In this document: positions 54,864 through 63,634 of the stretch, one piece after another
Layout: each line of letters starts with the position of its first letter
How positions within the stretch are numbered: the stretch's first letter is position 1
Assembly (NCBI RefSeq): GCF_003258515.1
Contig: NZ_QGEH01000001.1
Coordinates: 1 to 64,000, forward strand
DNA: 64,000 bases
Direction: 5' to 3'
Origin: Marinobacter bohaiensis
GTDB lineage: Bacteria; Pseudomonadota; Gammaproteobacteria; Pseudomonadales; Oleiphilaceae
Notes under the pieces: generated by a model
Told to the model about the DNA's origin: nothing
What the model saw: the letters and a program-made list of their open reading frames with translations, nothing else
Databases searched by the model: none
Program-made: the position numbers and the translations under genes

Positions 54864-56190
54864 GGCCGATGGTCAGCCCCACCCAGAAACCGGCGGCGCC
54901 CATGGGCTCGACGATCAGGTCGGTGAAGGTGAGTGCCCAGCCCAGCGGCAGCCCCACGCCCCAGAACGAGAACAGCATGATGAACAGGGTCACGCGGGTG
55001 TCCTTGTAGCCGCGCAGGGCGCTGGCGCAGGTCACCTGGGTGACGTCGGCGATCTGGAACAGCGCGGCGAAGATCAGCAGGTGCGCGGTCACCGCCTGGA
55101 CATCCGTCTCATGGGTGTAGAGCCGGGCAATCAGCGTGTTGCCGAAGCCCAGCAGGGCGGCGAAGACCAGCGCGATGGCCAGGGACAGCAGCAGGGTGCT
55201 GCGCCCCAGCAGGCGGGCGGTGTCGGGCTGCCGCGCGCCCACCAGGAAGCTGATGCGCAGGGTCAGCGCCATGCCCAGGCTCATGGGCACCATGAACACC
55301 AGCGACACCACGTTCAGTGCGATCTGGTGCCCGGCCACCACCACCGGCCCCAGCGGCGCCAGGAACAGGGCGATCACCGAGAACATGCTGGCCTCGATGA
55401 AGATGGTCAGGCCGATGGGCACGCCCAGACGCAGGATCTCGTTGACGATGTGCCAGTCCGGTCTGGCCCGCTCGCGCCAGAGGTGGAACGAACGGTAGGC
55501 GCGGCTGAGGTTGAGGTAGATCAGCAGGCCCAGCGCGGCGATCCAGCTCGACAGGGCCGTGGCCCAGCCGCAGCCCACGCCGCCCATGGCCGGCAGACCC
55601 AGCTTGCCGTAGATGAAGATGTAGTTCAGTGGCAGGTTGACCGCCGCGGCGATGATCGAGAACACCATGATCACCTTGGTGTGCCCCAGACCGTCGGTCA
55701 GCCCGCGCAGGGCGGTCATCAGCAGGATCGCCGGCACGCCCCAGCAGAAGGCGTCCAGGTAGCCCTGGGTGATCAGGGCGGTGTGCAGGTCCAGGTCCAG
55801 CACGTCGAGCACCGGCCAGACGTTGATCAGCAGCCCCACCATGACCAGCGTGGCCGCGAGGCCGATGTAGATGCCCTGCCAGGTGACCGGCATGATGCGG
55901 TGCAGCTCGCCGGCGCCGCGATGGCCGGAGATGATCGGCTGCAGCGCGCCGAGCAAGCCCATGAACATCAGGAACAGCGGAATCCACAGGCTGCTGCCAA
56001 TGCCCACCGCGGCCAGATCCTCGGCGCTGGCGTGGCCGGCCATCACCGTGTCGATCACGCCATTGGCCACCTGCGCCAGCTGCGCGACCAGGATGGGGCC
56101 GCCCAGTTTGGCCAGGGTCCGCCATTCGGACAGCGTGCGGGCGAGCCGCCCTTGCTGGGCGACCGGTATGGGCTGATGGGTTTCGTCCAC
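54787..56190 (-). CDS. MATE family multidrug exporter
   Basis: This 467-residue protein has twelve helices in two MATE repeats ('EWRTLAKLGGPILVAQLAQVANGVIDTVMAGHASAEDLAAVGIGSSLWIP', 'MALTLRISFLVGARQP'). Such carriers export cationic drugs with sodium or protons. It resembles the NorM branch. It runs against the cyclase gene. Confidence 0.9.
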   Translation of the reverse strand: MDETHQPIPVAQQGRLARTLSEWRTLAKLGGPILVAQLAQVANGVIDTVMAGHASAEDLAAVGIGSSLWIPLFLMFMGLLGALQPIISGHRGAGELHRIMPVTWQGIYIGLAATLVMVGLLINVWPVLDVLDLDLHTALITQGYLDAFCWGVPAILLMTALRGLTDGLGHTKVIMVFSIIAAAVNLPLNYIFIYGKLGLPAMGGVGCGWATALSSWIAALGLLIYLNLSRAYRSFHLWRERARPDWHIVNEILRLGVPIGLTIFIEASMFSVIALFLAPLGPVVVAGHQIALNVVSLVFMVPMSLGMALTLRISFLVGARQPDTARLLGRSTLLLSLAIALVFAALLGFGNTLIARLYTHETDVQAVTAHLLIFAALFQIADVTQVTCASALRGYKDTRVTLFIMLFSFWGVGLPLGWALTFTDLIVEPMGAAGFWVGLTIGLMSAGVMLGTRLFRFQAPSPALAPG

Positions 56191-56443
56191 GGGATGATCC
56201 GGTTGATAGTGCCTGGTTGAGAATGCCCCGGTTGAGAGCGATCGGATCGACAGCGATCCGGTTAAAGGTTGTTCAGACAGCCGGCAAGCCTACCATGAAG
56301 CTACGCCGGCGAGCGGTTGTCCCGCATTGTGGAATCTACGGATCGCAAACGATCTGTTAGTCTCGGATCTCCGCCCCCGCAAACGCGCCAGAAGGAACTG
56401 GGCCATCGACCGTTTTGCCGCTTTTCGCAGCCACGATCACCTC

Positions 56444-57307
56444 ATGATCCTGCCCGACGGGCGCCGTCTGATGTACGCCGACCTGGGCGATCCCGACGGC
56501 GTCCCGATCCTGTTCGCCCACGGCATGCCGGGTTGCCGCATGGAAGGCTGGTTCTTCCATCGCCAGGCCCGGCGGCACGGCTTCCGCCTGGTGGTGCCGG
56601 ATCGTCCCGGTATTGGCGGCTCGTCGGCGCAGCCCGGACGGGTGCTGCTCGATTACCCAAGGGACGCGGCCGCGCTGGCCGATGCCCTGGGCATCGACCG
56701 CTTCGTGGCCATGGGCTGGTCCAGCGGTGGCTCGCGCACCCTGGCCTGCGCCCACGCCCTGGCGGACCGGGTCTCGCTGGCGGTGTGTCTGTCCGGCTAT
56801 ACCCACTTTGCCGAGTACCCGCGCCGTGGGCCGCTGCTGGAAACCACCCGCTGGCCCGGCCCGGCGCTGGCGTCATGGAGCCCGCGGCTGTTGCGGCTGG
56901 TGGTGCGCGCGCTGGTGTGGCTGTCCCGCCGTCATCCAGGCCTGTACCTGCGCGAAGCGCGCCAGTTGACCAGCGGCCAGGATCGCGAGCTGCTGGCCCG
57001 GCACGGGCCCACCCAACGCTTCCAGGCGGATCAGATCCTGTGCCTGGGCAGCGGCGCCCGGGCCATTGCCGACGACCTGATGACCGAACTGGTGGACTGG
57101 GGCTTCCGGCTCGGCGAGGTCGCCATACCGGTGTGGCTGTACCAGGGCGGGCAGGATCCGTTCGTTCCCGCCGATTACGCCCGGCACCTGGCGTCCCGTT
57201 TGCCGCGGGCGGACCTGGAGCTGATGCCCGGGGCCGGGCATCTGTACCCGCTGTCGGAAACGTTTCAGGCGCAGTTGTTCGGGCGCCTGCGGCAATGGCT
57301 GTCGTGA
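56444..57307 (+). CDS. Alpha/beta hydrolase
   Basis: This protein of about 287 residues has 'MILPDGRRLMYADLGDPDGVPILFAHGMPG', with the oxyanion H-G region, nucleophile elbow 'AMGWSSGGSRTLACAHAL', acid 'GGQDPFVPADYA' and histidine 'PGAGHLYPLSETF'. The reading frame is open upstream to a TTG at 56327, which would add 39 residues. Neither start has a clear ribosome site, so the N-terminus is uncertain. The substrate is not predictable. Confidence 0.75.
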   Translation: MILPDGRRLMYADLGDPDGVPILFAHGMPGCRMEGWFFHRQARRHGFRLVVPDRPGIGGSSAQPGRVLLDYPRDAAALADALGIDRFVAMGWSSGGSRTLACAHALADRVSLAVCLSGYTHFAEYPRRGPLLETTRWPGPALASWSPRLLRLVVRALVWLSRRHPGLYLREARQLTSGQDRELLARHGPTQRFQADQILCLGSGARAIADDLMTELVDWGFRLGEVAIPVWLYQGGQDPFVPADYARHLASRLPRADLELMPGAGHLYPLSETFQAQLFGRLRQWLS

Positions 57308-57598
57308 TCGCTATTCATCGCCGCTATTCATGAACTCATGAGCGTTATCGGGTTGATGCAATGGATTTGCGTGGATCGATAGCGACCTGCTATTAGCGTG
57401 TTATACGATCTATTTTTGCGCTTCTGCCCTCGGCCAAGGATAATTGCGCTCCTATCGAGGTGCTAGCTGGCGAGGTGCTGGCTGGCGAGGTGATGGCGGG
57501 ACGATCCCGGTCAACGATCGTCGCCGGCCGAGTAATCCAATGCCGCTATCCAGCGTAAATGCGTCATTGTGTGTATCCATCAGGGCAGAGGCTTTCCC
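57308..57598 (+). promoter_or_regulatory. folE upstream region with a 15-bp tandem repeat
   Basis: Three consecutive 15-bp units of the form CGAGGTGCTGGCTGG (57456-57470, 57471-57485, 57486-57500, differing at one to a few bases) lie 99 bp before the folE start. An AT-rich stretch with a possible -10 (TTATACGAT) lies near 57400, and GCGACC with TATTAGC at 57376-57392 recalls the half-sites of the REP-like repeat described elsewhere. No gene is supported here. Confidence 0.4.
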
Positions 57599-58294
57599 AT
57601 GTCGCAGCAATTGCAGACTTCGTCCCTCCGCGAGGCGGACTCCGTCGCGGTATCACGGCTCAGTGAAGAGGCGCTCGCGGTGCGCAGCGCGCTGGTGGAA
57701 CGGGGCCTGGAAACGCCCATGGTGGACAATCACCTGACCCGCGACCAGAAGGTCGAGCGGATCCGTGAGCTGATGCGCCAGATGACCCAGACCCTGGGGC
57801 TGGACCTGAACGACGACAGCTTGGCGGAAACCCCCGACCGCATCGCCCGGATGTACGTGGACGAGATTTTTGCCGGCCTGGATTACAGCCAGTTTCCCAA
57901 GATCACCCAGATCGAGAACAAGATGGGCGTTGAGGAAATGGTCAAGGTGCGCGACATCAGCGTCACCAGCACTTGCGAGCACCATTTCGTCACCATCGAC
58001 GGGCTGGCCCGGGTGGCCTACCTGCCCAGGGACAAGGTGATCGGCCTGTCCAAGATCAACCGCATCGTGCGGTTCTTCGCCAAGCGCCCGCAGGTGCAGG
58101 AACGCCTGACCAACCAGATCATGGTCGCCCTGCAGACCCTGCTTGATGTGGAAGACGTGGCCGTGCACATGGACGCTACCCACTACTGCGTCAAATCCCG
58201 CGGCGTACAGGACACTCATTCCCAGACCGAAACCATGGCCCTGGGCGGACGCTTCAAGACCGATCCCCAGTACCGGCGCGAGTTCCTCGGCTGA
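57599..58294 (+). CDS. folE: GTP cyclohydrolase I
   Basis: This 231-residue enzyme converts GTP to 7,8-dihydroneopterin triphosphate, the first step of folate synthesis. Signature segments are '[24 protein letters not shown]' (zinc ligands Cys and His-His) and '[26 protein letters not shown]', with the third zinc cysteine in '[10 protein letters not shown]'. ATG 57599 has an AGAGG site at about 9 nt. The length is usual for FolE with a short N-terminal extension. Confidence 0.95.
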   Translation: MSQQLQTSSLREADSVAVSRLSEEALAVRSALVERGLETPMVDNHLTRDQKVERIRELMRQMTQTLGLDLNDDSLAETPDRIARMYVDEIFAGLDYSQFPKITQIENKMGVEEMVKVRDISVTSTCEHHFVTIDGLARVAYLPRDKVIGLSKINRIVRFFAKRPQVQERLTNQIMVALQTLLDVEDVAVHMDATHYCVKSRGVQDTHSQTETMALGGRFKTDPQYRREFLG

Positions 58295-58383
58295 GCCGGA
58301 TCAACGCCGGTGCGCGGCAGGCGCCCGGTAAATCCCGTATACTGCGCCGCCTGAATCCGCGATCCCGAACGATGGAGTGAGTT

Positions 58384-59259
58384 GTGGCGCTGCTGGTCTT
58401 CGTAACCGTCCTCTGGGCGTTTTCTTTCAGCCTGATCGGTGAGTTCCTCGCCGGCCACGTGGACAGCGACTTTGCGGTGCTGAGCCGGGTGGTCCTGGCC
58501 GGGCTGGCGTTCCTGCCGTTTACCCGCTGGCGCGGCGTGCGCTGGGAGCTTAAGGCCGGCGTCACCGTGGTCGGCGCCCTGCAGTTCGGCATCACCTACC
58601 TGTGCCTGTACCGGTCCTTCGCCTACCTGAGCGTGCCGGAAGTGCTGCTGTTCACCATCTTCACGCCGCTCTACGTCACCCTGTTCGACGATGCCCTCAA
58701 TCGCCGCTTCTCGCCCATGGCCCTGGTGGCCGCGGCGATCGCCACCCTGGGGGCGGGCATCATCCGCTACGACGGTCTAAGTGAGGACTTCCTGACCGGC
58801 TTCCTGCTGCTGCAGGTGGCCAACGCCACGTTTGCCGCGGGGCAGGTGGGCTACAAACACCTGATCCAGCGTTTCCCCACCGAGGTTCCGCTGTTCCGCT
58901 TCTTCGGTTACTTCTACGCCGGCGCCCTGGTGTTCGCGCTGCCGTCATTCCTGATCTTCGGCAACGCCGACAAGCTGCCGCACACCGCATTGCAGTGGGG
59001 CATCCTGGCCTGGCTGGGGCTGGCCGCGTCGGGCATCGGCCTGTTCCTGTGGAACCGCGGCGGCTGCCTGGTGGACGCCGGCACCCTGGCGATCATGAAC
59101 AACGCCCTGGTGCCCGCCGGCCTGCTGGTCAACCTGCTGATCTGGAACCGCGACGCCGACCTGGGCCGCCTGCTCGCCGGGGGCGCGGTGATGATGCTGT
59201 CGCTGTGGGTGAACGCCCGGTTCTCGCGCGGGCGGCTGGCACTGAGGAACGCTGTCTAG
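58384..59259 (+). CDS. EamA/DMT-superfamily transporter
   Basis: This 291-residue protein has about ten helices: 'LLVFVTVLWAFSFSLIGEFLAGHV', 'VGALQFGITYLCLYRSFAYLSVPEVLLFTIFTPLYVTLFDDA' and 'ASGIGLFLWNRGGCLVDAGTLAIMNNALVPAGLLVNLLIWN'. This is a CarO-like or YdcZ-like DMT branch with a longer first repeat. Substrate unknown. It is separate from the one at 22861, which differs in sequence. Confidence 0.85.
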   Translation: MALLVFVTVLWAFSFSLIGEFLAGHVDSDFAVLSRVVLAGLAFLPFTRWRGVRWELKAGVTVVGALQFGITYLCLYRSFAYLSVPEVLLFTIFTPLYVTLFDDALNRRFSPMALVAAAIATLGAGIIRYDGLSEDFLTGFLLLQVANATFAAGQVGYKHLIQRFPTEVPLFRFFGYFYAGALVFALPSFLIFGNADKLPHTALQWGILAWLGLAASGIGLFLWNRGGCLVDAGTLAIMNNALVPAGLLVNLLIWNRDADLGRLLAGGAVMMLSLWVNARFSRGRLALRNAV

Positions 59260-59276
59260 CGGTCTCACTTGAGCCT

Positions 59277-59367
59277 GATCGAAGCGGATGTCCCGAAGGA
59301 GGCATAGGGACGTGCCGGTCGCTATTACGCCCAGGAATGGCCGTTAATAGCAGCGAAGGCAAGGGTG
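59277..59367 (+). repeat. REP-like dispersed repeat, copy 1
   Basis: This segment starts GATCGAAGCG, contains AGGGACGT, GGTCGCTATTA and TTAATAGCAGCG, and ends near AAGGGTG. It matches the reverse strand of 63495-63593 over most of its length, with a 10-base gap near the left end. GCTATTA and TAATAGC (59321-59327 and 59345-59351) form a hairpin with more weakly paired bases inside. It follows the EamA gene by 17 bp, as REP elements usually do. Confidence 0.75.
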
Positions 59368-59565
59368 GAGCACCCGCTTCCCACCCCAAGGCCTGAATGC
59401 CTGTAATGCCGTCTCCTGCCGCAAAGCCCCTTGCCCGTGATGGTTTTGTGAACTTTCCTTTATAGACTCTTTAGCGGGCCGTGATGGGCCCGTGAGCGGG
59501 TGTTGTCAGGCTGCGTCCTGTCCCCTGCGGCATTTGGCCGTGGGTCCATGACAGGAGAACGCATA
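59368..59565 (+). other. Upstream region of the Met-rich peptide gene
   Basis: This 198-base stretch holds no recognised feature except an AT-rich block (TTTCCTTTATAGACTCTTTAG) about 100 bp before the start that probably contains the promoter. No repeat of it was seen in front of the two-component or msrAB genes. Confidence 0.3.
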
Positions 59566-59862
59566 ATGAAAACACTGACCCCGATCGTATTCGCCGCCGT
59601 CACCGTCCTGCTTTCCGGCACCGCAGTCGTCCACGCTGATGAGATGATGGACGGCGAGGACCACATGACGTCGGACATGCAGCACGAGACCATGGCGGAC
59701 GACGGCATGGCCAAGGAGTCCATGCACGACGACATGAAAAAGGATGCCATGCACGACGACGGCATGATGAAAGACGATGGGATGCAGGACGAGATGCATC
59801 ACGACGACATGAAGGACGCCGGCATGAAAGGCGACGACATGAAGCAGGATGCCATGCAGTAA
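59566..59862 (+). CDS. Exported methionine-rich acidic peptide (MXKDX-like)
   Basis: This 98-residue protein has a signal peptide of 24 residues ('VLLSGTAVVHA') and a mature part of 74 residues with 17 methionines, many aspartates and several histidines, in loose repeats of M-K-D, M-H-D-D and G-M. An AGGAG site lies 8 nt before ATG 59566. The pattern resembles the 'pentapeptide MXKDX' proteins and the Met-rich MrpX scavenger peptides. It precedes a two-component system and an exported methionine sulfoxide reductase. Two readings are possible: a sacrificial oxidant sink, or a soft-metal (copper/silver) binder. Confidence 0.8.
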   Translation: MKTLTPIVFAAVTVLLSGTAVVHADEMMDGEDHMTSDMQHETMADDGMAKESMHDDMKKDAMHDDGMMKDDGMQDEMHHDDMKDAGMKGDDMKQDAMQ

Positions 59863-59945
59863 TCCCCGGCAGCCGCCATCGGCCCTGGCCGGTGGTGGCC
59901 GCCCGCGCAGCCCCCGAGGCCGCGTAACCGGCAACTGAGACAACC

Positions 59946-60647
59946 ATGACCCGAACCGTACTGATCATCGAAGACAACCCGGGCATCGGCCAGCTGGTCA
60001 AGATGCACGTGGAAGACATCGGCTGCGAGGCGATCCTGGTGCCGCGCGGCGATGATGGCCTCAAGCGCTACCAGGAAGGCGGCATCGACCTGGTGGTGCT
60101 GGACCTCATGCTGCCCGGCCTCGACGGCCTGTCCATCTGCCGCGAGATTCGCGCCGGGACGGGCTATGTGCCGGTACTGATGCTCACCGCCAAGTCCACC
60201 GAGCTGGACCGGGTGCTGGGCCTGGAAATCGGCGCTGACGACTACCTCACCAAACCCTTCAGCGTGGCCGAACTGGCCGCCCGCATCAAAGCCCTGTTCC
60301 GCCGTGTGGATGCCATGAGCGCTCCGGCCGACGACGCCAGCCCGGGCGATCGCATCGACGTTGAGGGCCTGACCATCGACCCCGAGCGCCGCCGGGTCAC
60401 CGTTGCCGGCAATGAGGTGGAGCTGACCGCGCGGGAGTTCGATCTGCTCTACCACTTCGCCCGTCAGCCGGGGCGGGTTTTCAGCCGCAGCCAGCTGCTG
60501 GATTCCGTGTGGGGCTACAATCACGAAGGTTACGAGCACACCGTCAACACCCACATCAATCGCCTGCGCGGCAAGATCGAGCGCGACCCGTCCGACCCGT
60601 ACTACATCCAGACGGTGTGGGGCGTTGGCTATCGCTTCCGGGACTGA
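59946..60647 (+). CDS. OmpR/PhoB-family response regulator
   Basis: This 233-residue regulator has a receiver domain with phospho-acceptor D53 in 'LVVLDLMLPGLDG', conserved lysine in 'YLTKPFS' and a C-terminal winged-helix domain ('VELTAREFDLLYHFARQPGRVFSRSQLLDSVWGYN', 'VNTHINRLRGKIERDPSDPYYIQTVWGVGYRF'). The sensor gene follows after 3 bp. It lies between the Met-rich peptide and msrAB, which are the probable targets. Confidence 0.95.
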   Translation: MTRTVLIIEDNPGIGQLVKMHVEDIGCEAILVPRGDDGLKRYQEGGIDLVVLDLMLPGLDGLSICREIRAGTGYVPVLMLTAKSTELDRVLGLEIGADDYLTKPFSVAELAARIKALFRRVDAMSAPADDASPGDRIDVEGLTIDPERRRVTVAGNEVELTAREFDLLYHFARQPGRVFSRSQLLDSVWGYNHEGYEHTVNTHINRLRGKIERDPSDPYYIQTVWGVGYRFRD

Positions 60648-60650
60648 ACC

Positions 60651-62138
60651 ATGCTGAATTCGCTGTACACCCGCCTGGCTGCGGGGCTGTTCGTGCTGAT
60701 GGTTGCCGTGGGGCTGGTCTACACCTTCATCAGCACCGTGTCATTGCGCGAGTACTACGCCTCGGTGAATCAGGAGCTGAACCGCAACCTGGCCCGGGAC
60801 CTGGTCTCCGACCGCAACCTGGTGGACGAGGGGCGCATCGACCAGACAGCCCTCAAGGAGCTGTTCGCGCTCTATATGACCATCAACCCCAGCATCGAGA
60901 TCTACCTGCTCGACCCCGACGGCAAGATCCTGTCCTACTCCGCCGATCCGGAGAAGATCAAGCGCAACCGGGTGTCCCTCGACCCCATCCGCAACCTGCT
61001 GGTCGACGAGACCGCCTACCCGGTGCTCGGGGACGACCCGCGCAGCCACGAACGGCAGAAAGCCTTCTCGGTGACGCCGGTGCCCTCGGCTGACAACATC
61101 CAGGGCTACCTCTACGTGGTGCTGCGGGGCGAGGAATACGACTCCGTGGAAATGATGGCCCGGGAAGGGCATTTCATCGGCATGAGCGCCTGGGCCGTGG
61201 CCTTCAGCCTATTGTTCGGCCTGGTGGCGGGGCTGGCGGTGTTCCGTCTGCTGACACGACGTCTGACCCGCCTGACCCGGCTGGTGGAGCAGTTTGAACA
61301 GGGCGACCCGTCCGCCTGGGCCGCCCGGGCGCGCTGGGCCGACGAGCGCGGTCGCAGCCGGGACGAAGTGGACTACCTGGGCGTCGCCTTCGACCGCATG
61401 GCTGACCGCATCGTCTCCCAGATCGAACAGCTGCAGGAGAAGGACACGCTGCGCCGGCGCCTGATCGCCCAGGTCTCCCACGACCTGCGCACCCCGCTGG
61501 CGTCCATGCAGGGCTATGTGGAAAGCCTGCGCATGAAACGGGACAGCCTCTCGCCGGAACAGCAGGGCCGCTTTCTGGATGTCGCCCTGGATGAAAGCCG
61601 GCGCCTGAGTCATCTGGTGGACGAACTGTTCGAGCTGGCGGCGCTGGAAGCTCGCGAGAAACGGCCTCAGCCGGAACCGTTCACCCCGGCCGAGCTGATC
61701 CACGACGTCGCCCAGAAGCACGGCCCCGAGGCGGCCCGCAAGGGCGTCGAACTCCGGGTGACCGGAAATCTGGGGCTGCCCATGGTGCTGGGTGACCTGG
61801 GCATGACCGAACGTGTACTGGACAACCTGATCCGCAACGCCCTGCGCTACAGCCCCGAGCACAGCGACGTGGTGCTCGATCTGGCGGGAGACGAGCGCTG
61901 GCTTACAGTCACGGTGCGCGATGCCGGGCCGGGCATCCGCGAGGCGGACCTGCCCCATGTGTTCGATGCGCTCTACCGCGGCGAGCAGCGCGACGAACCC
62001 GGCCACGCCGGTCTGGGGCTGGCCATCGCCAAGCGCATCATGGATCTGCAGGGCGGCGATATCCGCGTGCGCAACGAGGCGGAGGGCGGCGCGGCGTTCG
62101 CCATTCGCCTGCCGTTCCAGTCGGCGATGGCCGACTGA
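60651..62138 (+). CDS. Membrane sensor histidine kinase
   Basis: This 495-residue kinase has a first helix near residues 7-29, a periplasmic sensor domain of about 150 residues (30-175), a second helix (~180-205), a HAMP segment and a kinase core with H-box 'QVSHDLRTPLASMQGYVE', N-box 'LDNLIRNALRYS', G1 'DAGPGI' and G2 'GLGLAIAK'. The periplasmic domain contains 'YLYVVLRGEEYDS' and 'SIEIYLLDPDGKILSYS', PAS/Cache-like. It is preceded by its regulator. The signal is unknown; methionine or oxidant sensing fits the neighbours. Confidence 0.93.
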   Translation: MLNSLYTRLAAGLFVLMVAVGLVYTFISTVSLREYYASVNQELNRNLARDLVSDRNLVDEGRIDQTALKELFALYMTINPSIEIYLLDPDGKILSYSADPEKIKRNRVSLDPIRNLLVDETAYPVLGDDPRSHERQKAFSVTPVPSADNIQGYLYVVLRGEEYDSVEMMAREGHFIGMSAWAVAFSLLFGLVAGLAVFRLLTRRLTRLTRLVEQFEQGDPSAWAARARWADERGRSRDEVDYLGVAFDRMADRIVSQIEQLQEKDTLRRRLIAQVSHDLRTPLASMQGYVESLRMKRDSLSPEQQGRFLDVALDESRRLSHLVDELFELAALEAREKRPQPEPFTPAELIHDVAQKHGPEAARKGVELRVTGNLGLPMVLGDLGMTERVLDNLIRNALRYSPEHSDVVLDLAGDERWLTVTVRDAGPGIREADLPHVFDALYRGEQRDEPGHAGLGLAIAKRIMDLQGGDIRVRNEAEGGAAFAIRLPFQSAMAD

Positions 62139-62147
62139 TCCCGAATC

Positions 62148-62168
62148 CGTTATGAATTCGTAATAACG
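62148..62168. repeat. Inverted repeat between the kinase gene and msrAB
   Basis: CGTTAT and ATAACG lie nine bases apart, with GAATTC between them. The arms are at 62148-62153 and 62163-62168, 10 bp after the kinase stop. It could be a regulator-binding site for msrAB. Confidence 0.4.
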
Positions 62169-62240
62169 TGGGGAAAATGGTGTGAATCTTTTACCCGATA
62201 CTGGAGTCTCAAAACTGGGACACCCGAAGAGGTAAGTGGT

Positions 62241-63428
62241 ATGAAACGCATAACCCTGGCTGCCATCCTGATGCTGTCCGCCGGCACGGTCGGACTGCAG
62301 GTCTACGCGGCCGATGACGAGCCCAAAGCGGATACCGAATTTGCGCCGGACGATCCGTCGCTGGCGGTGGCCACCTTCGCCGGCGGCTGCTTCTGGTGCG
62401 TGGAAGCCGGTTTCGAGAAGATTCCCGGCGTGGTGGAAGCGGTGTCCGGTTACGCCGGCGGCGATGAGGCCGATCCCACCTACAAGCAGGTGTCCTCCGG
62501 CCGCACCGGCCACACCGAGGCGGTGCAGGTCTATTACGATCCGGACGTGATCACCTACCAGGGACTGCTGCAGGGATTCTGGCGCTTCATGGACCCGACT
62601 GATGCCGACGGTCAGTTCGTCGACCGCGGCCAGCAGTACCGTCCAGAGATTTTCTACGACACGGCCAAACAGCAGCGGTTGGCGGAAGTCTCGCGTGACG
62701 CACTGGCGGACTCCGGCCGCTACGACAAGCCGGTGGTGATCGAGATCACCGCGCTCAAGCAGTTCTACCCGGCCGAGAAGTACCACCAGGACTACTACAA
62801 GAAGAATCCGGTGCGCTACAAGTTCTACACCTTCAACTCCGGCCGCTACCAGTTCATCGAGCAGGTCTGGGGCGAGGATCAGGACATCGATTTCGCCCAG
62901 TTCCGGCCGGAGAACGTGGACTCCGACGACGGAGGGCAGGCGATGAAAGGCGCCGATGCCAAGGGCTTCGACGACGCCAGTTTCGTCAAGCCGAGCGACG
63001 AGAAACTGAAGTCGATGCTCACCGATATGCAGTACAAGGTGACCCAGAAGGACGGCACCGAGCCGGCGTTCGAGAACGAATACTGGGACAACAAGCAGGT
63101 GGGCCTGTACGTGGACGTGGTGTCCGGTGAGCCGCTGTTCTCATCCGCCGACAAGTACAAGTCCGGCACCGGCTGGCCCAGCTTCGTGCGCCCGATCAAG
63201 CCGGACGCGGTGGTCGAGAAAGAGGACAAGTCCTGGTTCATGACCCGCACGGAAATCCGCAGTAGCGTGGCGGACTCCCACCTGGGCCACGTCTTCAAGG
63301 ACGGCCCGGCGCCCACCGGCCTGCGCTACTGCATGAACTCGGCGGCCATGAAGTTCATTCCCAGGGACGAGATGGTGGCGGCCGGTTACGGCGAGTACCT
63401 GGATGAAGTGGGGCCGCCGCTGAGCTGA
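62241..63428 (+). CDS. msrAB: Exported methionine sulfoxide reductase, MsrA-MsrB fusion
   Basis: This 395-residue exported protein (signal '[19 protein letters not shown]') is a fusion of MsrA and MsrB. MsrA has the catalytic 'GGCFWCVE' with C50, and the usual '[23 protein letters not shown]'. MsrB has '[12 protein letters not shown]' and '[17 protein letters not shown]...[13 protein letters not shown]', with the reactive cysteine near residue 364. The zinc-binding CxxC pairs of many MsrBs are missing. It repairs oxidised methionine in the periplasm. A Met-rich exported peptide and a two-component system lie upstream. Confidence 0.95.
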   Translation: MKRITLAAILMLSAGTVGLQVYAADDEPKADTEFAPDDPSLAVATFAGGCFWCVEAGFEKIPGVVEAVSGYAGGDEADPTYKQVSSGRTGHTEAVQVYYDPDVITYQGLLQGFWRFMDPTDADGQFVDRGQQYRPEIFYDTAKQQRLAEVSRDALADSGRYDKPVVIEITALKQFYPAEKYHQDYYKKNPVRYKFYTFNSGRYQFIEQVWGEDQDIDFAQFRPENVDSDDGGQAMKGADAKGFDDASFVKPSDEKLKSMLTDMQYKVTQKDGTEPAFENEYWDNKQVGLYVDVVSGEPLFSSADKYKSGTGWPSFVRPIKPDAVVEKEDKSWFMTRTEIRSSVADSHLGHVFKDGPAPTGLRYCMNSAAMKFIPRDEMVAAGYGEYLDEVGPPLS

Positions 63429-63494
63429 GCAAAGCGATGGCCCGGTAACCCGCTTTTCGACAAGCGGGGCATCTGGGTGCCGGCAGCGAATGAA

Positions 63495-63593
63495 CACCCC
63501 TGCCTACGCTGCTATTAATGGCCGTCCCTGGCCATAATAGCGACCAGGACGTCCCTGTCCTTCCTTCGGCAGGGGCGTCCATTCGCTTCGATC
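63495..63593 (-). repeat. REP-like dispersed repeat, copy 2 (inverted)
   Basis: This is the reverse-strand match of copy 1 at 59277. Its hairpin is stronger: GCTATTAATGGCC (63511-63523) and GGCCATAATAGC (63530-63541) around a six-base loop GTCCCT, with one bulge. It lies 67 bp after the msrAB stop and ends 42 bp before the receptor gene. The two copies flank 4.1 kb in opposite orientation. Confidence 0.75.
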
Positions 63594-63634
63594 CAATCCC
63601 ACGGTATTCGCTCACCCATATCGGCTTTGCGGGG

